Below, piece by piece: positions 18,548-26,450 of a DNA stretch of 64,000 nt. Under the pieces are notes generated by a model. It did no database searches. It was not told the DNA's origin and saw only the letters and a program-made list of their open reading frames with translations. The position numbers and the translations under genes are program-made. The DNA lies in the IMG/VR virus record IMGVR_UViG_3300003690_003472, positions 62,001 through 126,000 of that record, one strand, 5' to 3'. The number at the start of each line of letters is the position of its first letter. Position 1 is the first letter of the stretch. This stretch comes from a virus.

Positions 18548-19588
18548 ATGAAAAAATGGAGCCCAACGGTATTATACCATTCTAAATTAGTAGATCTACA
18601 CCAAATTGCTTATGTCAAAAAAGGCGTACAATCTAGAATATCTGGCTTAGACTTAGACAATCTTAAAAATATCGAACGCAGTATTGAAGTAGAGGGCTTG
18701 AAAGAAGAGGTTCACGTGGAGGTCATTAATGCTGACCCCACAGATGAAAACAAATCTGAATATATTCTTCGCTCTGGTTGCCATCGATATTCTGCATATA
18801 AAAATCTCAAAAAGAAACATAAAAATAGTTCTAAATACGATTTGATTAAGTGCGTCGTTTATGAAAAACACACGGGCGCATCTTCTCAATTTGACTGGCT
18901 TCAATGGCAGCACCAAGAAAATGAACACATGACAAAAGCACATCGTGCTAACTCTTTAGATGATTCGATTTTTACTGCCTACACTCTTTTAACGGGTGGT
19001 CATTTAGATGCTAGGGCAGCAAATCTTATAAAAACAAAAAAAGGCTGGACTAATCCCCTCATTAATAAAGTGCTCATGGGGTGGTTTAAGGAAAACTGCA
19101 GAGGCCTTTCATATGACGAAAGAGATAAGATGGTTACTAAAGTATATGAATGCGGAAACCAAATTCGCAATGCTCAAATTAAGCGATATACTCGCGCTGA
19201 ACTAGAAAGTGTTCTTTTAATTAATTATGGGATTGAAAAGTCTGGAGATATAGATCCTTGTACTGGTGTTAGAGTTTATGTAGCTAGTGAACAAGATTGC
19301 TGGACAAAAGCGCTTACACCTGTTGCAAATCTGATCAAAGATAATCCTGTGAATAGAACGCCTCATCATATCATTTTTCATTGTCGTAAGGGAGATGCGA
19401 AACACATTAACACACGAAGAGATTATCTTCGAGATATGGTAAAAACAATTAATGCATGGTTTAAAGAAAATGTACCAGAAACTGTACTTGGTAAAGGATT
19501 TTCACCGATATCTGAAATTAAATATCTTGGTCAAAAAATTCAACTAGGGGAGAACCCCAATCAATTAATTTCTGTTAAAATTAAATAA
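18548..19588 (+). CDS. ParB/Srx-fold protein
   Basis: This 346-residue protein has an N-terminal ParB-like domain: a substrate-like strand VEGLKEEVHVEVI (near 48-62) followed by the signature RSGCHRYSAYKNLKK (near 75-90), the G-x-H-R-x-x-A motif. The C-terminal 200 residues are not recognised; they contain basic helices and a CRKGDAKH segment. ParB-fold proteins act in DNA partition, CTP-dependent DNA clamping, nuclease activity or regulation, and I cannot choose between these. Its place between primase and SbcDC suggests DNA replication or expression control. An AAGGA ribosome site precedes the ATG after two tandem hairpins. Confidence 0.7.
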   Translation: MKKWSPTVLYHSKLVDLHQIAYVKKGVQSRISGLDLDNLKNIERSIEVEGLKEEVHVEVINADPTDENKSEYILRSGCHRYSAYKNLKKKHKNSSKYDLIKCVVYEKHTGASSQFDWLQWQHQENEHMTKAHRANSLDDSIFTAYTLLTGGHLDARAANLIKTKKGWTNPLINKVLMGWFKENCRGLSYDERDKMVTKVYECGNQIRNAQIKRYTRAELESVLLINYGIEKSGDIDPCTGVRVYVASEQDCWTKALTPVANLIKDNPVNRTPHHIIFHCRKGDAKHINTRRDYLRDMVKTINAWFKENVPETVLGKGFSPISEIKYLGQKIQLGENPNQLISVKIK

Positions 19589-19624
19589 TAAATAATTTGA
19601 ATATCATAAAAGAAAAGGAAAAGG

Positions 19625-19653
19625 TTGACACTTTAAAACAAGTGTGATAACGT
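19625..19653 (+). promoter_or_regulatory. Promoter for SbcDC fusion gene, predicted leaderless
   Basis: A consensus -35 TTGACA (19625-19630) is followed after 17 bases by TAACGT, or alternatively by GATAAC in an extended TGTGATAAC. The ATG at 19661 lies about eight bases beyond with no ribosome site. Confidence 0.5.
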
Positions 19654-19660
19654 ATATTCA

Positions 19661-22600
19661 ATGAAGTTTGCTCATATCGCTGATACCCATATCAAAAATC
19701 TTAAATATCATCATGAATATCGAATTGTTTTCGATAAATTATATGAAAAGCTAAAAGAAGAAAAGGTTGATTATATAATTCATTGCGGTGACATGGCACA
19801 TACTAAGACTCAAATATCACCAGAGTTTGTAGAAATGTGCACTAATTTTTTAAGGAACTTAGCAAATATCGCACCTACGTATGTAATATTGGGGAATCAT
19901 GATGGGAATCTCAAAAACTCCAGTAGACAAGATGCATTAACGCCAATTGTTGATGCACTAGAACATAAAGATCTTCATTTATTGAAGAACTCGGGGGAGG
20001 TGTGTCTAAATGGTGGGTTTACTATTAACGTATTGTCTGTATTTGATCGCGATAATTGGGCCAATATTTCTGATACCAATCGGATTAATATTGCACTTTA
20101 TCACGGGTCTATATCGAATAGCGAAACTGATCTTGGATGGGTTATGGAACATGGGGAAGATGATGTATCAATTTTCAAAGGATACGATTTTGCTTTCTTG
20201 GGGGACATTCATAAAACCAACCAAGTTTTAGATAAAAAAAAGAAAATTAGATACGCAGGTTCAACCGTACAACAAAATCATGGCGAAACTAACGATAAAG
20301 GTTTTTTGATTTGGGATATAAAAGATAAAGATAGCTTTACTTGTAAGCATATTACATTAGAAAATCCTAAACCTTTTATTACAATAGAACTAACTCCCAA
20401 AGGAAGGTTACCCAACAAAATTAAAGTTCCTTCTGGTGCAAGATTGCGATTAGTTTCTAATAACAACTTGCCTCTAGATACAATGAAAAAAGCAGTTGAA
20501 ATTGCTAAACATCGTTTTAAGCCTGAAAGTATTACATTTTTAAATCGCGCCGCTGGTCAACGAGGAAACATAGAAGAATTTGCTGATGGATTAGTCGCTG
20601 ATAATCTTAGAGATCCAGTTATACAAGAAGAACTAATCAGAGAATATTTAAAAGATTTCCAACCAGAAGAAGATTTATTTAAACGTGTTCTAAGGCTTAA
20701 TTCTAAATATAATATAGCGGCTGAAGACCAAGAAGAAGTGGGAAGAAATGTTAATTGGAAATTAGAATCGTTAGAATGGGATAATTTATTTAATTATGGA
20801 AGTGGGAATCGGATCAGCTTTAGCAAGCTTCACGGAATCGTTGGGATATTCGGAAAGAATTTTAGTGGTAAATCTAGCATTATTGACAGCATGCTTTATA
20901 CTCTTTTTAATTCCACTAGTAAAAATGAGAGGAAAAATTTCAACATTATTAACCAAAATAAAAACCATGGTATGGGAAAGGTTGAAATTTCAATAGGAAA
21001 TAAAAAATATATAGTTCAAAGAAGTTCTGAAAAATATATTAAAAAACTTAAAGGCGAAGAAACACTAGAGGCAAAAACTGATTTAAATTTTGAATGTTAT
21101 GATAAGGTCACCAGAGAAACTCAAAGTCTTAATGGATTGACAAGAAATGAAACCGACAGAATTATAAGAAAACACTTTGGAACACTAGAAGATTTTCTTC
21201 TAACTTCAATGTCTTCGCAACTCGGCGCACTTCAATTTATTAGCGAGGGATCAACAAGACGAAAAGAAATTCTTGCAAAATTTCTTGATCTTGAGATGTT
21301 TGAGAAGAAGTATAAAATGGCAAAAGAAGATGCATCAGACTTTAGGGGCGCTTTAAAGCGTTTAGAGGGAAAAGAGTTTGATGATGATATCTTCACAGCT
21401 GAAAAAGATATCATTTTTAATGAGGCACAAACGCGCACCCACTCTGAAAGTTGTGAAATTATTAAAGAAAACTTAGTAGAACTTCAACAAAAAATAGATG
21501 AGATTCAAAAATCTATTGATTCCATCCCAACCGAAATTATTGATATTGAAAAAATCACTAGCCAATATAGTGAAAAAGAAAAACAGGCTGCGCATATTAT
21601 TGCTGACATTATTAATCTACAAGACAAACAAGTAGAAAAGGAAGACCTTCTCAAGAAAATTGATGAATTTGTCGATACTTTTAATATAGAAGAGTTACAC
21701 GAAAAGAAAAATTTAACCACAGAAAAAATTGCTTTAATAAATAAAATTAGTGATGAACTGTGCGCAATAGAAAACAGTCTAATAGTAAAGGAAAAAAAGA
21801 AACAACTTTTAGAAGAAGTGCCATGTGGAGATAAATATCCTAATTGCAAATTCATTTGTGATGCGCACAGTGCAGCAAACGAATTGTTTGATTTAACAAA
21901 AGAAGTAAAGAGTCTAAATGAAACTGCAGATAAAATTAATAAAGAAATAGAAACATTAGATCCAGAATACAAAATTGATGAACATTTAGAAAAATACAAT
22001 CAACTGCTTTACAAAAAGAAAGATATTGATAATGAAATTTCTACCACAAAGATTTTAATTGAAAAAAATGAAATTGCTTTAAAGTCTGTAGAAAAAGAAG
22101 CTATAGAGCTAGAGCAGCAGAAAAATATATATTATGATAACAAAGACATTATTGAAAATAAAGGATCGTTTATTAAGGAGCTAGCAAAAGAAAAGATACT
22201 TTATTTAGAAAAAGAAGAAGAATTAAAAGAATGTTTAGATGCTTTAATGGAGCTTTATAAAGAACACGGCTCTTTAGAGCAAAAACTAACTTCGCTTCAA
22301 GAACAAAAACAAGAACTAGCAGATCTTCGTGAAGATTATGCCGCATATGATTTATTTATGCAATGTATGCATAGCAATGGTATTTCATATGATATTATTA
22401 AAAGGAAGCTTCCAGTAATCAATAATGAAATTGCAAAGGTATTAGCCAATGTAGTTAATTTTGAGGTTTTTTTTGAAAACGATGGAAGACATTTAAGAAT
22501 TCTTATTAAACATCCAAGCCACGAACCAAGACCAATCGAAATGGGAAGTGGGGCAGAAAAAACAATTGCTGCAATGGCAATTCGTTTAGCGCTTTTGTCT

Positions 22601-22819
22601 GTTTCTAGTTTGCCAAAGTCCAATATTTTTATCCTTGACGAACCCGGCGCAGCGCTTGATGCCGATAATATGGATGGGTTTGTCCGTATTCTAGAATTAG
22701 TAAAATCTTATTTTAAAACTGTGTTTTTAATTTCACACCTCGATTCTCTTAAAGACTGCGTAGATATGCAAATTACAATTGATAAAAAAGACATGTACGC
22801 TTTTGTTAAAGAATTCTAA
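19661..22819 (+). CDS. Fused SbcD-SbcC (Mre11-Rad50, gp47-gp46 type) nuclease-ATPase
   Basis: One frame of 1052 residues holds both subunits of the SbcCD/Mre11-Rad50 complex. Residues 1-340 are the calcineurin-type nuclease: ADTH (Asp8, His10), HCGD (Asp44), LGNHD (79-81), then YHGS and GDIH. Residues 365 onward are the ABC ATPase: Walker A GKNFSGKS (near 397-404), a long coiled coil broken near 722-733 by a Cys cluster (CGDKYPNCKFIC) where the zinc hook belongs, the GSGAEKT signature and Walker B FILDEPGAALD (near 990). In T4, gp46 and gp47 are separate proteins working in recombination and DNA-end processing. I see no stop or frameshift between the halves. The hook is not the usual C-x-x-C. 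Confidence 0.9.
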   Translation: MKFAHIADTHIKNLKYHHEYRIVFDKLYEKLKEEKVDYIIHCGDMAHTKTQISPEFVEMCTNFLRNLANIAPTYVILGNHDGNLKNSSRQDALTPIVDALEHKDLHLLKNSGEVCLNGGFTINVLSVFDRDNWANISDTNRINIALYHGSISNSETDLGWVMEHGEDDVSIFKGYDFAFLGDIHKTNQVLDKKKKIRYAGSTVQQNHGETNDKGFLIWDIKDKDSFTCKHITLENPKPFITIELTPKGRLPNKIKVPSGARLRLVSNNNLPLDTMKKAVEIAKHRFKPESITFLNRAAGQRGNIEEFADGLVADNLRDPVIQEELIREYLKDFQPEEDLFKRVLRLNSKYNIAAEDQEEVGRNVNWKLESLEWDNLFNYGSGNRISFSKLHGIVGIFGKNFSGKSSIIDSMLYTLFNSTSKNERKNFNIINQNKNHGMGKVEISIGNKKYIVQRSSEKYIKKLKGEETLEAKTDLNFECYDKVTRETQSLNGLTRNETDRIIRKHFGTLEDFLLTSMSSQLGALQFISEGSTRRKEILAKFLDLEMFEKKYKMAKEDASDFRGALKRLEGKEFDDDIFTAEKDIIFNEAQTRTHSESCEIIKENLVELQQKIDEIQKSIDSIPTEIIDIEKITSQYSEKEKQAAHIIADIINLQDKQVEKEDLLKKIDEFVDTFNIEELHEKKNLTTEKIALINKISDELCAIENSLIVKEKKKQLLEEVPCGDKYPNCKFICDAHSAANELFDLTKEVKSLNETADKINKEIETLDPEYKIDEHLEKYNQLLYKKKDIDNEISTTKILIEKNEIALKSVEKEAIELEQQKNIYYDNKDIIENKGSFIKELAKEKILYLEKEEELKECLDALMELYKEHGSLEQKLTSLQEQKQELADLREDYAAYDLFMQCMHSNGISYDIIKRKLPVINNEIAKVLANVVNFEVFFENDGRHLRILIKHPSHEPRPIEMGSGAEKTIAAMAIRLALLSVSSLPKSNIFILDEPGAALDADNMDGFVRILELVKSYFKTVFLISHLDSLKDCVDMQITIDKKDMYAFVKEF

Positions 22820-22839
22820 TTATATTAAAGATAAGTAGC

Positions 22840-22853
22840 TATAGCGCTATATA
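22840..22853. promoter_or_regulatory. Palindromic TATAGCGCTATA element
   Basis: TATAGCGCTATA at 22840-22851 is a perfect 12-base palindrome. Overlapping it, TAGCGCTATATA (22842-22853) differs by one base from TAGCGCTGTATA at 61200-61211, before the DNA polymerase gene. This could be an operator or a shared promoter element. Confidence 0.35.
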
Positions 22854-22900
22854 TCGATGTTCAAGATTGCTCATATAAAATGCTTTCGAGGGACAATTAT

Positions 22901-22913
22901 ACTATTTATATTA
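22901..22913 (+). promoter_or_regulatory. Late-promoter-like element
   Basis: ACTATTTATATTA, 37 bases before the ATG at 22938, matches the recurring ACTATTTA-W-W-W-A pattern. It supports transcription starting downstream of the alternative ATG at 22857. Confidence 0.45.
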
Positions 22914-22937
22914 GTTTCACGATGGGAGGATTTTATT

Positions 22938-23168
22938 ATGGAACACTTACAAAAAGTTAGCAGTTGGCTTAAAGAAGTTGTAGGAATGACGCTTTCTGTT
23001 TTGGCATTGGCGGTTGTTTTGCAAGTATTGTTTGGGAAAGATGTTGCATTTTTTCCGGTCGATGTAGTAGGAAATGTAGTTTCTTTAACAAAAGCACTTG
23101 GCAGCGAAGGTCTTGTAGGTTTAGTTGCGTTATGGGTATTAGTTTCGCTTTTTAATAGAAAAGAATGA
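22938..23168 (+). CDS. Small two-helix membrane protein (holin-like candidate)
   Basis: I chose the ATG at 22938 because it follows a GGGAGG ribosome site and a late-promoter-like element. An in-frame ATG at 22857 would add 27 residues but has no ribosome site. The 76-residue product has two hydrophobic helices (about 17-35 and 58-72), an amphipathic N-terminus and a short basic tail (NRKE). Small size, two membrane helices and the following membrane and exported proteins are typical of a phage lysis cassette, so a holin is possible. No sequence signature proves it. Confidence 0.6.
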   Translation: MEHLQKVSSWLKEVVGMTLSVLALAVVLQVLFGKDVAFFPVDVVGNVVSLTKALGSEGLVGLVALWVLVSLFNRKE

Positions 23169-23178
23169 AGGAGTACTT

Positions 23179-23370
23179 ATGAGACAGATATTAGATAAAA
23201 CTTTAAATAAATTATTATCACGTAAATTAATGGTATGGCTTACAGCTACTAGCTTTATGTTTTTGCAAATTGTACCATTAGAATCTTCGGATTGGGTAGC
23301 AATTTCATTAGCTTACATTGGTCTAGAAGGACTAGCTGATATCGCATCTAGATGGAAACATGGATCATGA
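23179..23370 (+). CDS. Small membrane protein (63 aa)
   Basis: A 63-residue protein with a GAAGGAG ribosome site, a basic N-terminal helix and one or two weakly hydrophobic helices (about 18-33 and 38-54), ending in RWKHGS. It lies eleven bases after the putative holin and its stop overlaps the ATG of the next gene in an ATGA arrangement. The family is not recognised. A holin or antiholin partner is conceivable from context alone. Confidence 0.6.
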   Translation: MRQILDKTLNKLLSRKLMVWLTATSFMFLQIVPLESSDWVAISLAYIGLEGLADIASRWKHGS

Positions 23371-23777
23371 TTACGCTTTTAGCCATGAAAAAAATACTTG
23401 CAAAGATATGGACGTGGCTAAAACATAATTGGATGGCTCCATTTATTGTGGTTTATACTTTGTTCTTGTGGATTATTTTGAGGAGAAAAGATGAAGCTGA
23501 AGCTATATTGGAGATTAGGAGTCGCAGTTATCAAGATCAAATTGATGCAATTAATAAGACACACGAAGATGAAATTAAAAAAAGGGATGAGATTCTTAAA
23601 AAATATTATGAGACGATAACAAGATTAGAAGAAGAGTTCGCCAAAAATAATAAAGAATTGGATGAAAAAAAGAAAAAATCTGTTAAAGAGATTGTCGAAA
23701 AATATTATAATGATCCTGATACCCTAGCAATAATGATTGGCAAAAGGTTCGGATTTAAATATACGGAAGAAGATTAA
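23367..23777 (+). CDS. Membrane-anchored coiled-coil protein (inner-spanin-like)
   Basis: I place the start at the ATG overlapping the previous stop (ATGA); an in-frame ATG at 23352 would add five residues. The 136-residue product has one N-terminal membrane helix (WMAPFIVVYTLFLWIIL) followed by a long charged heptad region (about 45-110), and no catalytic motif. One N-terminal helix plus a periplasmic coiled coil is the architecture of Rz-type inner-membrane spanins, and the next gene encodes an exported protein, as in spanin pairs. This is architectural inference only. Confidence 0.6.
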   Translation: MITLLAMKKILAKIWTWLKHNWMAPFIVVYTLFLWIILRRKDEAEAILEIRSRSYQDQIDAINKTHEDEIKKRDEILKKYYETITRLEEEFAKNNKELDEKKKKSVKEIVEKYYNDPDTLAIMIGKRFGFKYTEED

Positions 23778-23782
23778 GAGTA

Positions 23783-24250
23783 GTGAAAAGTATTGTACTA
23801 ATATTAATTTTTTGTTTAACATTTCCAGCACATTTGTTTGCCGAACCACCGGAACCAAACGCGGAAGAAGAAAACACTGCAAAAGTTACAGGCATAAAGA
23901 AAGGAGAAGAAGCCCCTTATAATGGTGTGCTTCTTAACACGACTGCTGCAGCTAAAATATTTGCAGAGAAAGAATATTCTGGAAAAGAATGTGAACTAAG
24001 AATTAACTATGAGATACAAAAAGAGATTCTTCGAATGCAATTGCTTTTGGACACCACAAAAGTTAGTTTAGATGCCACACAAAAAAAGTACGACACTATT
24101 GTTAAAATTAAAGATGACGAGATAGAGAGACTTTCTAAGCTAGTGCTTAAGCCAAAGAATGATTATTCAGCTTTATGGGGTGCAGGAGGAGTCTTAGTTG
24201 GTATTGGTTTGACAATTGCTGTTGTTTATGCCGTTGGAGAATTAAGATAG
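23783..24250 (+). CDS. Exported protein with signal peptide and C-terminal membrane helix
   Basis: This GTG-started 155-residue protein has a signal peptide (MKSIVLILIFCLTFPAHLFA, likely cleaved after HLFA), an acidic linker EPPEPNAEEEN, a coiled-coil-forming middle (about 85-120) and a C-terminal hydrophobic helix (GGVLVGIGLTIAVVYAV). A Cys at residue 11 is not in a good lipobox, so an outer-membrane lipoprotein is doubtful. Signal peptide, coiled coil and C-terminal helix would suit an envelope-spanning protein in lysis. The stop overlaps the next GTG by one base. No endolysin is seen nearby. Confidence 0.65.
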   Translation: MKSIVLILIFCLTFPAHLFAEPPEPNAEEENTAKVTGIKKGEEAPYNGVLLNTTAAAKIFAEKEYSGKECELRINYEIQKEILRMQLLLDTTKVSLDATQKKYDTIVKIKDDEIERLSKLVLKPKNDYSALWGAGGVLVGIGLTIAVVYAVGELR

Positions 24251-25026
24251 TGTCAAAGATTAAACTCACCAAAGAACAATTATTTAGTTATATAAAACAT
24301 AAAAGCGGTGACATAAATTTAGATTTTAATCACGATCCTGCGCAAAATGCTGGTCCAGTTATATTAAAATATGGAACGGGCGCCAGATCAGATGATGCAG
24401 GAGGAAAGGTACAAGGTGGTCACGTTTATTGGTTGGATGAAACCACAGCCGTATGGACAAAGGCTCAATGGGCTGATGAAGCTTCTATGGGCGCTGGAAA
24501 TCTTTTAGGACTTGCTTTAGGAAAATTTGGCACATACGAAGGCACTCCCGAAACAGTTGGAATGTTGATTAACGGCGTGGCCACAACTGCCATTTTTGGA
24601 ACAGGCCCCGTTGGCGCACCATTGTGGGGTTCTTATAATGCCGCTGGCCGCATGGCCTCCGCGCCGCCGTCAGCAAACGGTGTTAGAATATTTCAAAAAT
24701 TGGGCCATGCTTTGGGGTATCGGCTCACACCCAGTGGTTATGTTGAAACTATAGTATCTTTTACTCCATCATTAGAATTTGCCACGACCTCCATCGGTTC
24801 TGGCGGTGGTGGCGGTGAAACAAACACCGCTTCAAATGTTGGCGCAGGCGATGGCTTATTTAAACAAAAAGCTGGTGTTGATTTGGAGTTTAAAACTTTA
24901 GTTGAGGGTTCTAATATAACTTTAACGGCAGGAACCGATGAAGTAACAATTGCTTCTACTGGCGGTGGAGGCGCAGACTGCGATGATGCTAGTTGTATAA
25001 TGGCTCAGCAGATGTTAGGGGGATAA
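24250..25026 (+). CDS. Virion/fibre-type protein (258 aa)
   Basis: I start the gene at the GTG overlapping the previous stop, with GGAG upstream; the frame is open further upstream but that part overlaps the exported-protein gene and is Cys/Trp-rich noise. The product has an N-terminal globular part with a GHVYWLDETTAVWTKAQWADE motif, then Gly-rich hinges (GSGGGGGE near 200), a repeat-like TASNVGAGDGLFKQKAGVDLEFKTL segment common in phage fibre shafts, and a Cys-containing end. I infer a fibre or head-decoration protein. No enzyme motif is visible. Confidence 0.7.
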   Translation: MSKIKLTKEQLFSYIKHKSGDINLDFNHDPAQNAGPVILKYGTGARSDDAGGKVQGGHVYWLDETTAVWTKAQWADEASMGAGNLLGLALGKFGTYEGTPETVGMLINGVATTAIFGTGPVGAPLWGSYNAAGRMASAPPSANGVRIFQKLGHALGYRLTPSGYVETIVSFTPSLEFATTSIGSGGGGGETNTASNVGAGDGLFKQKAGVDLEFKTLVEGSNITLTAGTDEVTIASTGGGGADCDDASCIMAQQMLGG

Positions 25027-25030
25027 TTTT

Positions 25031-25465
25031 ATGGCAACATTTACAAAAGAGTTTTTAAGTAGTTCAGTAAGTGGCAGCTTTTATGGATTGCCTATAGAAA
25101 TAATGACTTCTGGCACTTATCCTGCTGCACCTGATTTTGGGACACAAATACATACGCCTCCATCCGGCTCAACAGAGATAGATGAAGTGTGGCTATATGC
25201 CACAAATGTAAGTACAGGGCCAACAATTCTTGTTATTCAGTTTGGAAACACTGGAAGTGCTTATGAATTTGTACAAGAAATACCTTCTAGAAGTGGATTA
25301 ACTTTAATGGTTCCTGGGTTATCAATAGGCAAAACAGGAAGCATATCATCTCCTGGTTTACCTGACGGCGCGCAGATCGCTGCTTATGCTGGCGGTGTTT
25401 CAGCTAGTGCAACATCAGACATATTAATAACAGGGTATGTAAATAGAATAAGCGGGAGTTCATAA
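25031..25465 (+). CDS. Small virion/decoration-like protein (144 aa)
   Basis: An all-beta-looking Gly/Ser-rich protein with no membrane segment. It has a central IDEVWLYATNVSTGPTILVI strand pair and an ending AYAGGVSASATSDILITGYV. The style resembles the 137-residue protein at 35735, but I cannot show homology by eye. The ribosome site is AGGGGG, and the stop overlaps the next ATG by one base (TAATG), so it is probably translated together with the LamG protein. Confidence 0.65.
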   Translation: MATFTKEFLSSSVSGSFYGLPIEIMTSGTYPAAPDFGTQIHTPPSGSTEIDEVWLYATNVSTGPTILVIQFGNTGSAYEFVQEIPSRSGLTLMVPGLSIGKTGSISSPGLPDGAQIAAYAGGVSASATSDILITGYVNRISGSS

Positions 25466-26421
25466 TGGCATCACATGATGTAAGAAAGTTGAATCCCGGC
25501 ATTCAAGTGGATAATCTATTTGTAGGTGTTGCTTCAAAAGTAAACCCACACTTAGTTAAAGAAACATCAGGTGTTGGTAATTTTGGTTTAAAAACTCTTA
25601 GTCTTGTTAGCGGAGGAGCAAATCCAAATCTTGCTTTTGCATTAAACGCCAGCGGAAGTCTAATGGCTCTCAATAATCCTGCTTTATTAGAGGTATCGGG
25701 TGTCTTTTTTAATGGCACTAATGAATATCTTGATTTAGCTACCGATGCAGATTTTGATTTTAATTATAATACACCATATTCTTTATCCGCTTGGGTTGGA
25801 ACAACATCAAATGCCGCCCAGGCGCCCATATCTAAAATGAATTCGACTGATAGCTATCGAGGTTGGGATATGTACCTTTATCAAGGAAAAGTATCGGCTC
25901 ACCTTACACACACTTGGTCTTCATCGGCAATTAAAGTTACTACTACCACTGCGATGCCGACCGTAAATGACGGCGACGGACACAGTATTGTCATAACATA
26001 TGATGGATCTACTAACGCAAATGGAATGACTATATATATTGATGGTACCTCGGCATCAATTGACATCAACAACGATAATCTCGGCAACGATGATACGACC
26101 AATTCGATTGATATTAATATTGGCCGACGCGAGTACGGGGTTTACATGAATGGATTCTTGGCTCATGTTTCTGTTTGGAATAAAGAGTTAAATTCAACTG
26201 AAGTTACTGCAATCTATAATAGCGGCAAGCCGGGCGATTTATCGGCACATGCTGCAGCTGGTAATTTAATTGCCTGGTGGAAAACTGGAAATGGCATTAG
26301 TGGTAGCACTAAAGATTGTACTAATAGTACTACTGGGTCATCTTATGTTTACGATATGAGTACCGGTAGTCATCACATGACACCAAAAACTTTATACGGA
26401 TATGATACAATCGATGTTTAA
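25465..26421 (+). CDS. LamG-domain virion protein (single domain)
   Basis: This 318-residue protein holds one concanavalin-like LamG/LamGL domain at about 75-265: FNGTNEYLDL, SLSAWV, DGHSIVITYDGS, MTIYIDGTSASI and FLAHVSVWNKELNSTEVTAIYNSG. The domain is closely related to the second LamG domain of the protein encoded at 38767, including the ADFDFN stretch and the EVTEIYNSG-like end followed by LSAHAA. LamG domains bind carbohydrate or protein surfaces, so a virion-surface adhesin or decoration role is likely. It is coupled to the upstream gene by a one-base overlap. Confidence 0.8.
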   Translation: MASHDVRKLNPGIQVDNLFVGVASKVNPHLVKETSGVGNFGLKTLSLVSGGANPNLAFALNASGSLMALNNPALLEVSGVFFNGTNEYLDLATDADFDFNYNTPYSLSAWVGTTSNAAQAPISKMNSTDSYRGWDMYLYQGKVSAHLTHTWSSSAIKVTTTTAMPTVNDGDGHSIVITYDGSTNANGMTIYIDGTSASIDINNDNLGNDDTTNSIDINIGRREYGVYMNGFLAHVSVWNKELNSTEVTAIYNSGKPGDLSAHAAAGNLIAWWKTGNGISGSTKDCTNSTTGSSYVYDMSTGSHHMTPKTLYGYDTIDV

Positions 26422-26450
26422 ACAGTATATATAGAATAGGAGAGTGTAAC

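Noticed and set aside
21505-21999. Long antisense frame opposite the SbcDC gene (164 codons)
   Set aside because: It lies entirely opposite the Lys/Glu-rich coiled coil, where reverse frames are naturally Phe/Ser/Leu-rich and open. No ribosome site or gap supports it.
22857-22892. Remnant of a second SbcD or Rad50 start (FKIAHIKCFRG resembles MKFAHIADTH)
   Set aside because: Only about ten bases (TTGCTCATAT) are shared and no further motif follows; most likely chance.
22857-22937. 27-residue N-terminal extension of the small two-helix protein, starting at ATG 22857
   Set aside because: No ribosome site, while ATG 22938 has GGGAGG and a late-promoter-like element lies between. A leaderless start under the TATAGCGCTATA element cannot be fully excluded.
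24175-24249. Upstream extension of the 258-residue protein
   Set aside because: The extra 25 residues are Cys/Trp-rich and fully overlap the exported-protein gene; the GTG at 24250 overlaps that gene's stop and has GGAG upstream.
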